This document shows, piece after piece, positions 49,943-57,388 of a stretch of DNA of 64,000 nucleotides. A model generated the notes under the pieces. It was not told the origin of the DNA. It was given only the letters and a program-made list of their open reading frames with translations, and did no database searches. Made by a program: the position numbers and the translations under genes. Origin of the DNA: Streptomyces populi (GTDB lineage: Bacteria > Actinomycetota > Actinomycetes > Streptomycetales > Streptomycetaceae); contig NZ_KZ626879.1 of assembly GCF_002911015.1 (NCBI RefSeq), forward strand, positions 1-64,000. The letters run 5' to 3'. Position 1 is the first letter of the stretch. Every line of letters begins with the position of its first letter.

Positions 49943-51166
49943 ATGGGAGGGCGCAGACCGCGGACCGGTCATGACTGGAAGCTGCTCGCGGAGTCGTGTG
50001 CGGCTCTGCTGGAACGGCTGCCCGAGCTCGTCGACGAGCACGTCGGGCAGCTCACCGAGTACTCCCCCGTCTACGGGCAGGTGCTGCCGTACGACCAGCA
50101 GTGGCGGGAGGCGGAGACCGCGATGCGCATCGGCATCGAGGCGATCTCCGCGCCGCGGGACTCACCGCGCCGCGATCTGGAGCACGCCGAGGAGGCGGGC
50201 CGGCGGCGGGCCCATCAGGGGCTGCCGCTCGAACTCCTCGTGCACGCCTACCGTGCCGCGGGCTATCTGGTGTGGGACGCGCTGATGGAGAGTGCGGCGG
50301 GCCGCGAGCCCGAGCGGCTCGCGGTGCTCATGCGGTGCGCCACGATGGTGTGGTCGGCGGTGGACGCGCAGGCCGCGACCGCCTCGGAGTCCTACCTCGC
50401 CACGGAACGCGAACTGCGGCGGCGCACCGACGAACAGCTACAGGCCCTGCTCGACGCCCTGCTGGAGGGCCAGGAGACACCGGGGCTCGCGGCGCGGGCG
50501 GCCGCCGGGCTCGATCTGCCCGAGCACGGACCGTACGCCGTCGTCGTGCTGCGGACGGAACGTCACGACGGACGGGACGGCTGTGTCCGGCCGGTGCTGG
50601 GCGCGGGGCTGCGGTTCATCTGGCGGATGCGGGCCGACTGCGAGATCGCGGTGGTGGCGCTGGACGCCGGGCAGGGCCTGGACGAGGTGGCCCGGCTGCT
50701 GGACGGACGGCGTTCGGGTCCGGGCGGCATCTCTCCCGTGGTCTCGGGGCTCGGCGAGCTGGGGCGGGCCCGGCGGTGGGCCGAGCTGGCGCTGCGCACC
50801 TGTCCGCCGGACGCGACCGGGGTCGTACGCCTCGACCGGCGGATGCCGACGGCGCTCGTCGTGAGCCAGCCGGAGCTGGCGGGCCGGCTGGTGTCGGACG
50901 TGTTCGGGGCACTGCTGGAACTCGAGCCCGGCGACCGGGCCGTGCTGATCGAGACGCTGGACATGTGGCTGGCCTGCGAGGGCTCGGCGGGGCGCGCGGC
51001 AGGGCGGCTGTACTGCCACCGGAACACGGTCTTCAACCGGCTGCGCCGGCTGGAACAGCTGACCTCGCGCTCGCTGGCCCGTCCCCGCGACCTGATCGAG
51101 ATGACCCTGGCCCTGGACGCCTACCGGCTGGCGGGCGCCCCGACCACCACGGGCCCGGGCCGATGA
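49943..51166 (+). CDS. PucR/CdaR-type transcriptional regulator
   Basis: 407 residues. An N-terminal helical sensor region of about 170 residues (ESCAALLERLPELVDEHVGQL; EAGRRRAHQGLPLELLVHAYRAAG, RsbT-co-antagonist-like), a GGDEF-like middle domain (AVVALDAGQGLDEVARLL ... SPVVSGLGELGRARRWAELAL) and a C-terminal HTH_30 domain (MWLACEGSAGRAAGRLYCH and RNTVFNRLRRLEQLT). Proteins of this family respond to nitrogenous metabolites. The divergent position suggests control of the livFGHMK importer. No clear ribosome-binding site precedes ATG 49943. Confidence 0.9.
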   Translation: MGGRRPRTGHDWKLLAESCAALLERLPELVDEHVGQLTEYSPVYGQVLPYDQQWREAETAMRIGIEAISAPRDSPRRDLEHAEEAGRRRAHQGLPLELLVHAYRAAGYLVWDALMESAAGREPERLAVLMRCATMVWSAVDAQAATASESYLATERELRRRTDEQLQALLDALLEGQETPGLAARAAAGLDLPEHGPYAVVVLRTERHDGRDGCVRPVLGAGLRFIWRMRADCEIAVVALDAGQGLDEVARLLDGRRSGPGGISPVVSGLGELGRARRWAELALRTCPPDATGVVRLDRRMPTALVVSQPELAGRLVSDVFGALLELEPGDRAVLIETLDMWLACEGSAGRAAGRLYCHRNTVFNRLRRLEQLTSRSLARPRDLIEMTLALDAYRLAGAPTTTGPGR

Positions 51167-51506
51167 GGCCCCTGGCTCCTGGGCCCGGACCGGGCGCCCG
51201 CCGGCCCGGGCCATGCGCACCTGGACCGGGCTGCCGTACGCCCGCCGGGCAGGCCGCAGGCCCGGTGAGAACGCCGCCGGCCCCCGGCCCCTGGACCACC
51301 AGGACGCGTACCCGGTCGAAACGCCGTCGGCCCCCGGCCCCTGGGCCACCAGGACGCGTACCCGGCGCGGACACCGGTCGACCCCGGGCCCGGTCGGAAC
51401 GCCATCGGCCCCCAGCCATCGGACCACCGGGGCCTGAGCCCGGCGGGGACGCCGGTCGGCCTCGGCCCCCGGGCCGAGGCCCCCGCACCCGGCCGGAGGC
51501 CCTCTC
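51167..51506. repeat. 50-base tandem repeat array in a convergent spacer
   Basis: Units starting acgcc(g/a)(c/t)cggcccccggcc lie at 51271-51320 and 51321-51370 (about 90 percent alike). A broken unit follows at 51371-51398 and a diverged 50-base unit at 51399-51448, with another partial copy after it. The DNA contains no supported gene. Confidence 0.75.
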
Positions 51507-52658
51507 TCAGACCAGGAAGTCCCGTCCGATGTCCTCCGCCACCCGCTCCAGGATCGGCCCGGCGTCGGAGAGGCACTTCGCGATGTCGGGCTCGGCCTCG
51601 GTGAGGGGGTACGCCCGCCGGATGCCGGCCCTGCCGAGCGCCTCGGGCGGGAGCGCGAGGCGGCCGCAGACCGCGACGACCTCCTTGCCCCCGGCCCGGG
51701 CGGCCGCCGCGACCCCGGCGGGCGCCTTGCCGTGCAGGGTCTGCTCGTCCAGCGACCCCTCACCGGTGATCACCAGCGTGGCGCGCTCCAGTGCGGCCGC
51801 GAAGCCCAGCACCTCGAGCATCACCTCGATACCGGGCCGGAAACGGGCGCCGAGCACCAGCGCTCCGTAGCCGACACCGCCCGCGGCACCGGCACCGGGC
51901 GCGGCTGCGTACCCGGCGGCCTTCGGCCCGATCTCCTTCTCCAGGACGCCGGCGAAGTGGGCGAGGGCGGTGTCCAGCACCGCCACGTCGTCGGGACCGG
52001 CTCCTTTCTGGGGGCCGTAGACGGCGGGCGCGCCCCGGGGGCCGGTCAGCGGGTTGTCCACGTCGCTGGCGAGCACGAGGTCGACGGCGGCGAGCCGCTC
52101 GTCGAGGCCGGACAGATCGGCGCTCTCCACGTCGCACAGCGCGGCGCCGCCGGGGGCCACCGGCTCGCCCTCCGCGTCGAGGAAGCGCGCGCCGAGCGCG
52201 GAGAGCATGCCCGCCCCGCCGTCCGTCGTCGCGCTGCCCCCCACTCCGAAGACGACGGTGCGGGCGCCGGCGTCCAGCGCGGCGCGCAGCAGTTCCCCGG
52301 TGCCGTACGTCGAGGACGAGAGCGGTGCGAAGACCCCCTTGGGCAGCCGTTGCAGCCCGCTCGCCTCGGCCATCTCCACGACCGCGGTCGACCCGCGCAG
52401 CGCGAACGCGGCGGTCACCTCGTGGCCCAGCGGACCGGCGACGCGCACCTCGCGGCGCTCGAACCCGGCCGCGACCGCCGCGTCGACGGTGCCGTCGCCG
52501 CCGTCGGCCACGGGCAGCGACTCGACCTCGGCGTGCGGCGCGGCGCGGCGCAGTCCGGCCGTCACCCGCTCCGCGACCTGCACGGCCGTCAGCGATCCCT
52601 TGAACTTGTCCGCCGCGACGAGCACGCGCGGGGTCCGGTCCACAGCAGCGTCCGCCAT
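51507..52658 (-). CDS. glycerate kinase (GlxK/GckA type I)
   Basis: 383 residues. VLVAADKFKGSLTAVQVAE at the start, PVADGGDGTVDA, GVGGSATTDGGAGMLSALGARF, NPLTGPRGAPAVYGPQKGA and TGEGSLDEQTLHGKAPAGVA are the family signatures. It phosphorylates D-glycerate with ATP to 2-phosphoglycerate. AAGGGGA lies eight bases before ATG 52658. It is convergent with the PucR gene and divergent from the next. It might use glycerate derived from glyoxylate, a product of the ethylmalonyl-CoA pathway; that link is inference. Confidence 0.93.
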   Translation of the reverse strand: MADAAVDRTPRVLVAADKFKGSLTAVQVAERVTAGLRRAAPHAEVESLPVADGGDGTVDAAVAAGFERREVRVAGPLGHEVTAAFALRGSTAVVEMAEASGLQRLPKGVFAPLSSSTYGTGELLRAALDAGARTVVFGVGGSATTDGGAGMLSALGARFLDAEGEPVAPGGAALCDVESADLSGLDERLAAVDLVLASDVDNPLTGPRGAPAVYGPQKGAGPDDVAVLDTALAHFAGVLEKEIGPKAAGYAAAPGAGAAGGVGYGALVLGARFRPGIEVMLEVLGFAAALERATLVITGEGSLDEQTLHGKAPAGVAAAARAGGKEVVAVCGRLALPPEALGRAGIRRAYPLTEAEPDIAKCLSDAGPILERVAEDIGRDFLV

Positions 52659-52826
52659 CTCGCATTCCCCTTGCTTCCGGGCCTTGCACACGTCAAGGCA
52701 GTCGCGCCGCTGCGACCATAACCGGAGCGCGCCCCCGTCGTCATGCCCCTGCCCAATCCCCGGGACCGGCCGGGTGGCGCCCCGCCCCGGCGAGCACGCC
52801 CGCCCGGAATCGGCTAGACCGGAGCC

Positions 52827-53894
52827 ATGACCCCTGTGGGCACCGACATCGCCGACCGCGTCCTCGGGGGCTGGCTGGGCCGGATCGCGGGCAACATGCT
52901 CGGCAAGCCGGTCGAGCAGGGCGACCACTGGACGCGGGACCGGATCGACCGCTATCTGCGGCAGGCCGCGGCCCTGCCGCTGACCGACTACCTCCCCGGG
53001 CCCGCCGACGACGGCGCCGGGGGCGAGTTCGAGCTGCGGCCCGAGTGGCGCGACTGCGTGCGCGGCCGCATCCACGGCAGCTGCCGCGACGACGACGTGG
53101 ACTACGCGATCCTCGGACTCGACCTGCTGGAGACGCACGGCTTCTCGTTCAGCACCGAGCAGGTCGGTGACCTGTGGCTGGCGCGCCTGCCGTACCTCCA
53201 GACGTTCACGGCGGAGCGCGCCGCCTACCGCAACCTCGCCAAGGGGCTGAAACCGCCGGTGACGGCGACGTACGAGAATCCGTACCAGGAGTGGATCGGC
53301 GCGCTGATCCGCGCCGACGTCTACGGCTGGACGTCCCCGGGGCTGCCGTGGCGCGCGGCGTCCCTGGCCCGCCGTGACGCCGTCCTGTCCCACACCGGCA
53401 ACGGCGTCTACGGCGCGATGTGGGCGGCGGCGCTGATCTCCGCGGCCTTCACCGCCCCGTCCGTCCGGGACGCGCTGGACACGGCGCTCGACGTGATCCC
53501 CGCGAGCAGCCGGCTGGCCCGCGCCGTGCGCCGGGTGATCGCGCTCCACGAGACCCGGATGAGCTGGGAGGACACGCTCACCACCATGTCCGAGGAGACC
53601 GCGGGGATGGGCTGGATCCACACGGTCCCGAACGCGGCCGTGCTGACCGCCGGGCTGCTGTACGGCGACGGCGACTTCACCCGCACCATCACGCTGACGG
53701 TCCGCGGCGGACTGGACACCGACTCGAACGGCGCGACCGCGGGGTCCGTCGCGGGCGTCCTGTGCGGGGCGGAGGCGATTCCCCCGCAGTGGAAGGACCC
53801 GTTGGAGGACACCGTCCGCAGCGCGGTGTTCGGCTTCGACGGGGTACGGATCAGCGAGCTCGCGTCCCGCACGGTCGCGCTGGTCGACGTCTGA
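52827..53894 (+). CDS. ADP-ribosylglycohydrolase family protein
   Basis: 355 residues. DRVLGGWLGRIAGNMLGKPVE at the start, CRDDDVDYAILGLDLL (metal-binding DDD-type site) and RGGLDTDSNGATAGSVAGVL near the end (paired Asp metal ligands) are the DraG/ARH signatures. It would remove ADP-ribose from proteins or small molecules in the cytosol. GGAG precedes ATG 52827, which also lies six bases after TAGACC. The Nudix hydrolase gene follows after 38 bases, so free ADP-ribose could be further cleaved. Confidence 0.9.
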   Translation: MTPVGTDIADRVLGGWLGRIAGNMLGKPVEQGDHWTRDRIDRYLRQAAALPLTDYLPGPADDGAGGEFELRPEWRDCVRGRIHGSCRDDDVDYAILGLDLLETHGFSFSTEQVGDLWLARLPYLQTFTAERAAYRNLAKGLKPPVTATYENPYQEWIGALIRADVYGWTSPGLPWRAASLARRDAVLSHTGNGVYGAMWAAALISAAFTAPSVRDALDTALDVIPASSRLARAVRRVIALHETRMSWEDTLTTMSEETAGMGWIHTVPNAAVLTAGLLYGDGDFTRTITLTVRGGLDTDSNGATAGSVAGVLCGAEAIPPQWKDPLEDTVRSAVFGFDGVRISELASRTVALVDV

Positions 53895-53920
53895 ACCGGG
53901 AGTCCGGGGCCGGGCCTGGT

Positions 53921-53926
53921 TACCCT
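53921..53926 (+). promoter_or_regulatory. -10 box of a probable leaderless transcript (Nudix gene)
   Basis: TACCCT, six bases, GTG at 53933; no ribosome-binding site. Confidence 0.5.
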
Positions 53927-53932
53927 TCCGGG

Positions 53933-54436
53933 GTGAGCACTTCGGACTATGCCGCATATATCGCCGGTCTGCCCCGTGTCCTCGCCGGGGCCGCCGCACT
54001 CTTCCGGGACGCCGAGGGGCGGGTGCTGCTCGTCGAACCGAACTACCGCGAGGGCTGGACGCTTCCGGGCGGAACCGTGGAGTCGGACGCCGGCGAGAGC
54101 CCACGTCAGGGGGCGCGCCGCGAGACGGCCGAGGAGATCGGGCTCGACGTGGAGCTCGGACGGCTGCTGGCGGTCGACTGGGTCCTCGGGCCGGGACGGC
54201 CGCCGCTGGTGGCCTATCTGTACGACGGCGGCGTGCTGGGCGAGCGGGAGCTCAAGGAGATCCGGCTGCAGGAGGAGGAGCTGCTGTCCTGGCGGCTGGT
54301 GCCGCGCGAGGACGTGGTCTCCCATCTGTCGGGGGCCACGGGCCGCCGCGTCCTCACCGCGCTCGACGTCCTGGCGGAGGGCTCGGGCACGGCGGAACTG
54401 GAGAACGGCCACCGGGTGGGCCGGTCCCGGGACTGA
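53933..54436 (+). CDS. Nudix hydrolase
   Basis: 167 residues from GTG 53933. The Nudix box lies at about residues 46-70: GGTVESDAGESPRQGARRE followed by TAEEIGLDV. The REx2EExG metal core is intact, but two extra residues separate the first glycine from the first glutamate (G-x7-E instead of G-x5-E). It would hydrolyse a nucleoside diphosphate linked to another group. With an ADP-ribosylglycohydrolase just upstream, ADP-ribose is one candidate substrate. Confidence 0.88.
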   Translation: MSTSDYAAYIAGLPRVLAGAAALFRDAEGRVLLVEPNYREGWTLPGGTVESDAGESPRQGARRETAEEIGLDVELGRLLAVDWVLGPGRPPLVAYLYDGGVLGERELKEIRLQEEELLSWRLVPREDVVSHLSGATGRRVLTALDVLAEGSGTAELENGHRVGRSRD

Positions 54437-54457
54437 CCGGGAGTCCGCCGCACACAC

Positions 54458-54490
54458 CTCGGCGGCCGGGGGCGGGCCCCGGCCGCCGAG
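54458..54490. terminator. bidirectional terminator, 14-bp perfect stem
   Basis: ctcggcggccgggg, loop gcggg, ccccggccgccgag. It lies between the convergent Nudix gene (stop 54436) and SHOCT gene (stop 54562). Confidence 0.85.
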
Positions 54491-54561
54491 GCCGGTGTTC
54501 GCGACATGCGCGCGTCCTCGTCGAGGTTCTCGTCAGGTGTCCTCGACGGGGTCCTGTGGGG

Positions 54562-54864
54562 TCAGCCGAGGATCCGGGCCTTCTGCGCCTCGAACTCGGC
54601 CTCGGTGAGCACGCCCTGGGCCTTGAGGTCTCCCAGCTGCTTCAGCTGGTCGATCTTGCTGGTCATCTCGTCGGCCGGGGCGGCGGGCGGAGGCGGGGGC
54701 TGCTGCTCCTGGTACTGCTGTTGCTGGTACTGCTGCTGGTACTGCTGCTGTGCTTCCTGCTGGGCCCATCGCCCCTGCTGACGACGTGACACACGGTTCG
54801 AGACGGCGGTGGCCGTACCGGCCACCACGGCGGTGCGGGCGACCCCGCGGAGGAGACCTGGCAC
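54562..54864 (-). CDS. SHOCT-domain small protein with Gln/Tyr-rich linker
   Basis: 100 residues from GTG 54864 (AAAGGAAA upstream). N-terminal LLRGVARTAVVAGTATAVSNRV (weakly hydrophobic), a linker QQQYQQQYQQQQYQEQQPPPPP, and the C-terminal SHOCT domain DQLKQLGDLKAQGVLTEAEF ending AQKARILG. SHOCT is a short helical oligomerisation motif found at the ends of many bacterial proteins. Function is unknown; such proteins are common in actinomycete stress regulons. Confidence 0.85.
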   Translation of the reverse strand: MPGLLRGVARTAVVAGTATAVSNRVSRRQQGRWAQQEAQQQYQQQYQQQQYQEQQPPPPPAAPADEMTSKIDQLKQLGDLKAQGVLTEAEFEAQKARILG

Positions 54865-55065
54865 GGTGATTTCCTTTCCGGCACGAGAACGTACGGAACG
54901 AGCCCGAAAGGGATGCGGTCCCTTGTGCGCGCCGAATTCCTCCCGGCGCACCGGGCAGATCCATTGGAGCACCGAACGGATTCCCCCGCACCTCGGTCCC
55001 GCCGTCGCCGGGCACGATTTCCGACGATCTGCCGGTCCGTCATTCCCGTGGCAAGCTGAAATGTG

Positions 55066-55091
55066 GCCACCGGCCGGCGACGGCCGGTGGC
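55066..55091 (+). promoter_or_regulatory. hairpin in the leader of the DUF7144 gene
   Basis: gccaccggccg, loop gcga, cggccggtggc: a perfect 11-bp stem ending about 12 bases before the GGAGGAG ribosome-binding site (55103-55110). It may be a structured leader or a terminator-like element controlling read-in. Confidence 0.5.
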
Positions 55092-55116
55092 GAGGTCTAC
55101 GCAGGAGGAGCTCGCA

Positions 55117-55548
55117 ATGGCTACGACGGGTATGCACCACCGGCAGGAATCCGCCGGCGGTTCGGGCGCGTGGGTGTCCGGCTGGACCGCCTTCGCCGGA
55201 GTCATGATGATCTTCGGAGGTGCGATGGCGATATTCCAGGGCATCGCCGCCATCGCCCAGGACGACGTGTTCGTCACCACCAGCAACTACGTCTACACCT
55301 TCAACCTCACGAGCTGGGGGTGGATCCACCTCACCCTCGGCGTCCTGGTGGTCCTCGCCGGCATCGCCGTGTTCCGCGGCATGCTGTGGGCCCGGATCGT
55401 CGGCATCACCCTGGCGGGGCTGGCCATGATCGCCAACTTCATGTGGCTGCCGTACTCCCCGGTGTGGGCCAGCGTGCTGATCGCCATCGACGCCTTCGTC
55501 ATCTGGGCGCTGTGCGTCGGAGCCGGCCGGGACGCCCGTACCGCGTAG
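55117..55548 (+). CDS. DUF7144-type four-helix membrane protein
   Basis: 143 residues with four transmembrane helices (FAGVMMIFGGAMAIFQGIAAIA; WGWIHLTLGVLVVLAGIAVF; ARIVGITLAGLAMIANFMWL; VWASVLIAIDAFVIWALCV) and a conserved TFNLTSWGWIHL loop. This is the DUF7144 group abundant in streptomycetes. No enzymatic motif is present. GGAGGAG precedes ATG 55117. Confidence 0.82.
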   Translation: MATTGMHHRQESAGGSGAWVSGWTAFAGVMMIFGGAMAIFQGIAAIAQDDVFVTTSNYVYTFNLTSWGWIHLTLGVLVVLAGIAVFRGMLWARIVGITLAGLAMIANFMWLPYSPVWASVLIAIDAFVIWALCVGAGRDARTA

Positions 55549-55830
55549 CCCCGGGCGCGACCTCCCCGAGGTCTCCGACCGGTGGCGGCCCCGCACCGAC
55601 GTGCGGGGCCGCCGCGCGTCTCCGACGGTTTCCGTCTCCCGTCCGAGCGCCCCCGGGCCCCGCCGCCCGGGCGCCGACCTTCGGGGAAGCCCCCGAGCGC
55701 CGGTCCGGCGCGGGATCCGCGCGGGTCCACGACGGGGGCCGCACCCCCGGATCTCCGCCGGGCGGCGGGTCCGGGAGCGCGGCCCCTGTCGTGGCCGGGC
55801 CGCCGCGGGGAGCGTCCGGCCCCGTGCCGG
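55549..55830. other. convergent spacer with one terminator
   Basis: About 280 bases between DUF7144 and DUF6325. Apart from the hairpin at 55584-55613 only GC-rich non-coding sequence is seen. Confidence 0.5.
55584..55613. terminator. bidirectional terminator, 13-bp perfect stem
   Basis: ggcggccccgcac, loop cgac, gtgcggggccgcc; 36 bases past the DUF7144 stop. Confidence 0.85.
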
Positions 55831-56274
55831 CTATGCGGCGTCCGTCTCCTCGAGTGCGGCCAGCACGGCCGGCACCGGGATGCGCCCGGAGGCGACCAGC
55901 TGTGCGCCGCCACGTCGCAGCGCGGCGGCGAAGGGCGCCGCCCACACGTTCTCGTAGACCAGGATTCCGGCGGAGTTTCCGGGTTCGAGCGCCTTCCCGG
56001 CCTCCTCGATGTCGTCCTCACCCAGCAGACCGGAGGACGCGCCCTCGAACACGGCGAGGTCGAGGGCGCCGTCCCCGTCGAAATCGGCGATCTCCATGCC
56101 GGCCACGGATCCGTCCTCGCCCTTCCTCACGAACAAGAGGTCGAGAATCCGAATGAGGCCGCGGTCCACCAGATCGACCAGGATCGGCAGCCCCTCCCCC
56201 GTCATTCGGTTACCGGGAAACTCCACGACGATATAGTCGATCGGCCCCATCTCGACGAATTCATCTTCGCTCAC
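55831..56274 (-). CDS. DUF6325 family protein
   Basis: 147 residues. MGPIDYIVVEFPGNRMTGEG, ILVDLVDRGLIRILDLLFV, GMEIADFDGDGALDLAVFEGA and GNSAGILVYENVWAAPF match the DUF6325 group (related to the DUF1269 membrane-associated family). The DFDGDG loop may bind a metal ion. An alanine-rich helix ends the chain. Function is unknown; the protein has no strong transmembrane helix. GGGGTGAAG lies upstream of the start. Confidence 0.8.
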   Translation of the reverse strand: MSEDEFVEMGPIDYIVVEFPGNRMTGEGLPILVDLVDRGLIRILDLLFVRKGEDGSVAGMEIADFDGDGALDLAVFEGASSGLLGEDDIEEAGKALEPGNSAGILVYENVWAAPFAAALRRGGAQLVASGRIPVPAVLAALEETDAA

Positions 56275-56378
56275 GGCTTCACCCCTGCGTGGTCATGGTT
56301 TTGCCCTGCCCCAGGTCAATGTCATTGCAGCACCGGACGGAAGCCGCCGCATTTCGGTACTCGGACGGTCCGGGTGGT

Positions 56379-57023
56379 TCACGCGGTGAGCTGGTAGATG
56401 CTCTTGCCCACCAGCCACAGCCCCAGGAACAGGAACAGCGACACCAGTGCCTGGTCCTGGTGCCGCTCCAGCCACGCGCGCAACTTCCCCAGCCGGATGT
56501 GCGCCGTACGCGGGGCGAACGTCGCGTAGAGCTCCATCGCCAGGATGCTGGAACTGGCCAGCAGGACGTAGCCCATCAGGGCCGCGTACGACGCGGCGTG
56601 GTCGAGGTTCGCGTCCACGACGGTGGAGGCGCCGGCCGCGATCATCCCCCACGGCTGGAGCAGCAGCGCCAGCCCGGCCGCCGTCCAGGGGGAGATCCGC
56701 TCGATCCGGGACATGAAGCCGGAGGACTTCGGCTGCTTGTCGAGGTTGCGCCGTCTGCGTTCCGCGTACAGGACGAGTCCGACGCCGATGGCGAGTTTGC
56801 CGGCCAGCGCGGCCGTGGAGGGCGTGGATTTCGGCGGCGGCGGCTCACCGCCGGTCATGAGCAGCACGGCGGCGATGATGGCGACGAAGGAGGCCAGCCA
56901 GGTCAGGATGAAGGCGAGGCCCTTCCAGATCCCCTTGTCCGAGGAGAGCACCAGCACGAATCCGGTGACCGGCAGCGGGTCGAGGGCGATCGCCAGAGCG
57001 ATGAGGAGCAGGTCAAGGACCAT
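56379..57023 (-). CDS. GAP-family (Sap, sulfolipid-1-addressing) membrane protein
   Basis: 214 residues from ATG 57023, with six hydrophobic helices: LLLIALAIALDPLPVTGFVLVL at the start, GLAFILTWLASFVAIIAAVLL, and a C-terminal QALVSLFLFLGLWLVGKSIYQL. The LDPLPV and P-x-x-W turns match the GAP family, whose mycobacterial relatives help export surface glycolipids. The ribosome-binding site is weak. An upstream Arg-rich extension is possible but unlikely. Confidence 0.75.
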   Translation of the reverse strand: MVLDLLLIALAIALDPLPVTGFVLVLSSDKGIWKGLAFILTWLASFVAIIAAVLLMTGGEPPPPKSTPSTAALAGKLAIGVGLVLYAERRRRNLDKQPKSSGFMSRIERISPWTAAGLALLLQPWGMIAAGASTVVDANLDHAASYAALMGYVLLASSSILAMELYATFAPRTAHIRLGKLRAWLERHQDQALVSLFLFLGLWLVGKSIYQLTA

Positions 57024-57388
57024 CGTCGCCCCCGCGTGGTCCCGCGCGGCCCGGAGCCGCGGTGTCGCGCATGCCATCATCGTCACCTTTGCCGCAGGCG
57101 CCCACAAATCCGGTGCTCCGCCCCGGGTGCCGGAGCCCGTTCGGCCCGACTCGCCGGACATATGACCCGGGGCTACCTTGGTGTCCGGGCCCGGCCCCTC
57201 CCGCCACGACCGGTGCGCCCCGACCGACCGCAGGTCGCCGGCGAGCCCCGCACGGCCGACCGCGTCCCACCGGCCACCGGCACGTCCCCGACAGGAGCTC
57301 CCCTCCCGAGCCTCGGCGCGGTGATTCCCCCGCCGACCGCCCTCGCCGGCGCCCCGCGCGCCTGCGACCACATCGCGGAGCGTCCGCA
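57024..57388. other. divergent intergenic region
   Basis: About 365 bases between the GAP-family gene and DUF2252. TACCTT at 57174-57179 is a possible -10 for the plus strand but lies far from the start and lacks a -35 partner. No gene or hairpin is supported. Confidence 0.4.

Noticed and set aside
51271..51448. 50-base repeats as a CRISPR array or replication origin
   Set aside because: Units are directly abutting with graded divergence and no unique spacers; there are no DnaA boxes or initiator genes nearby.
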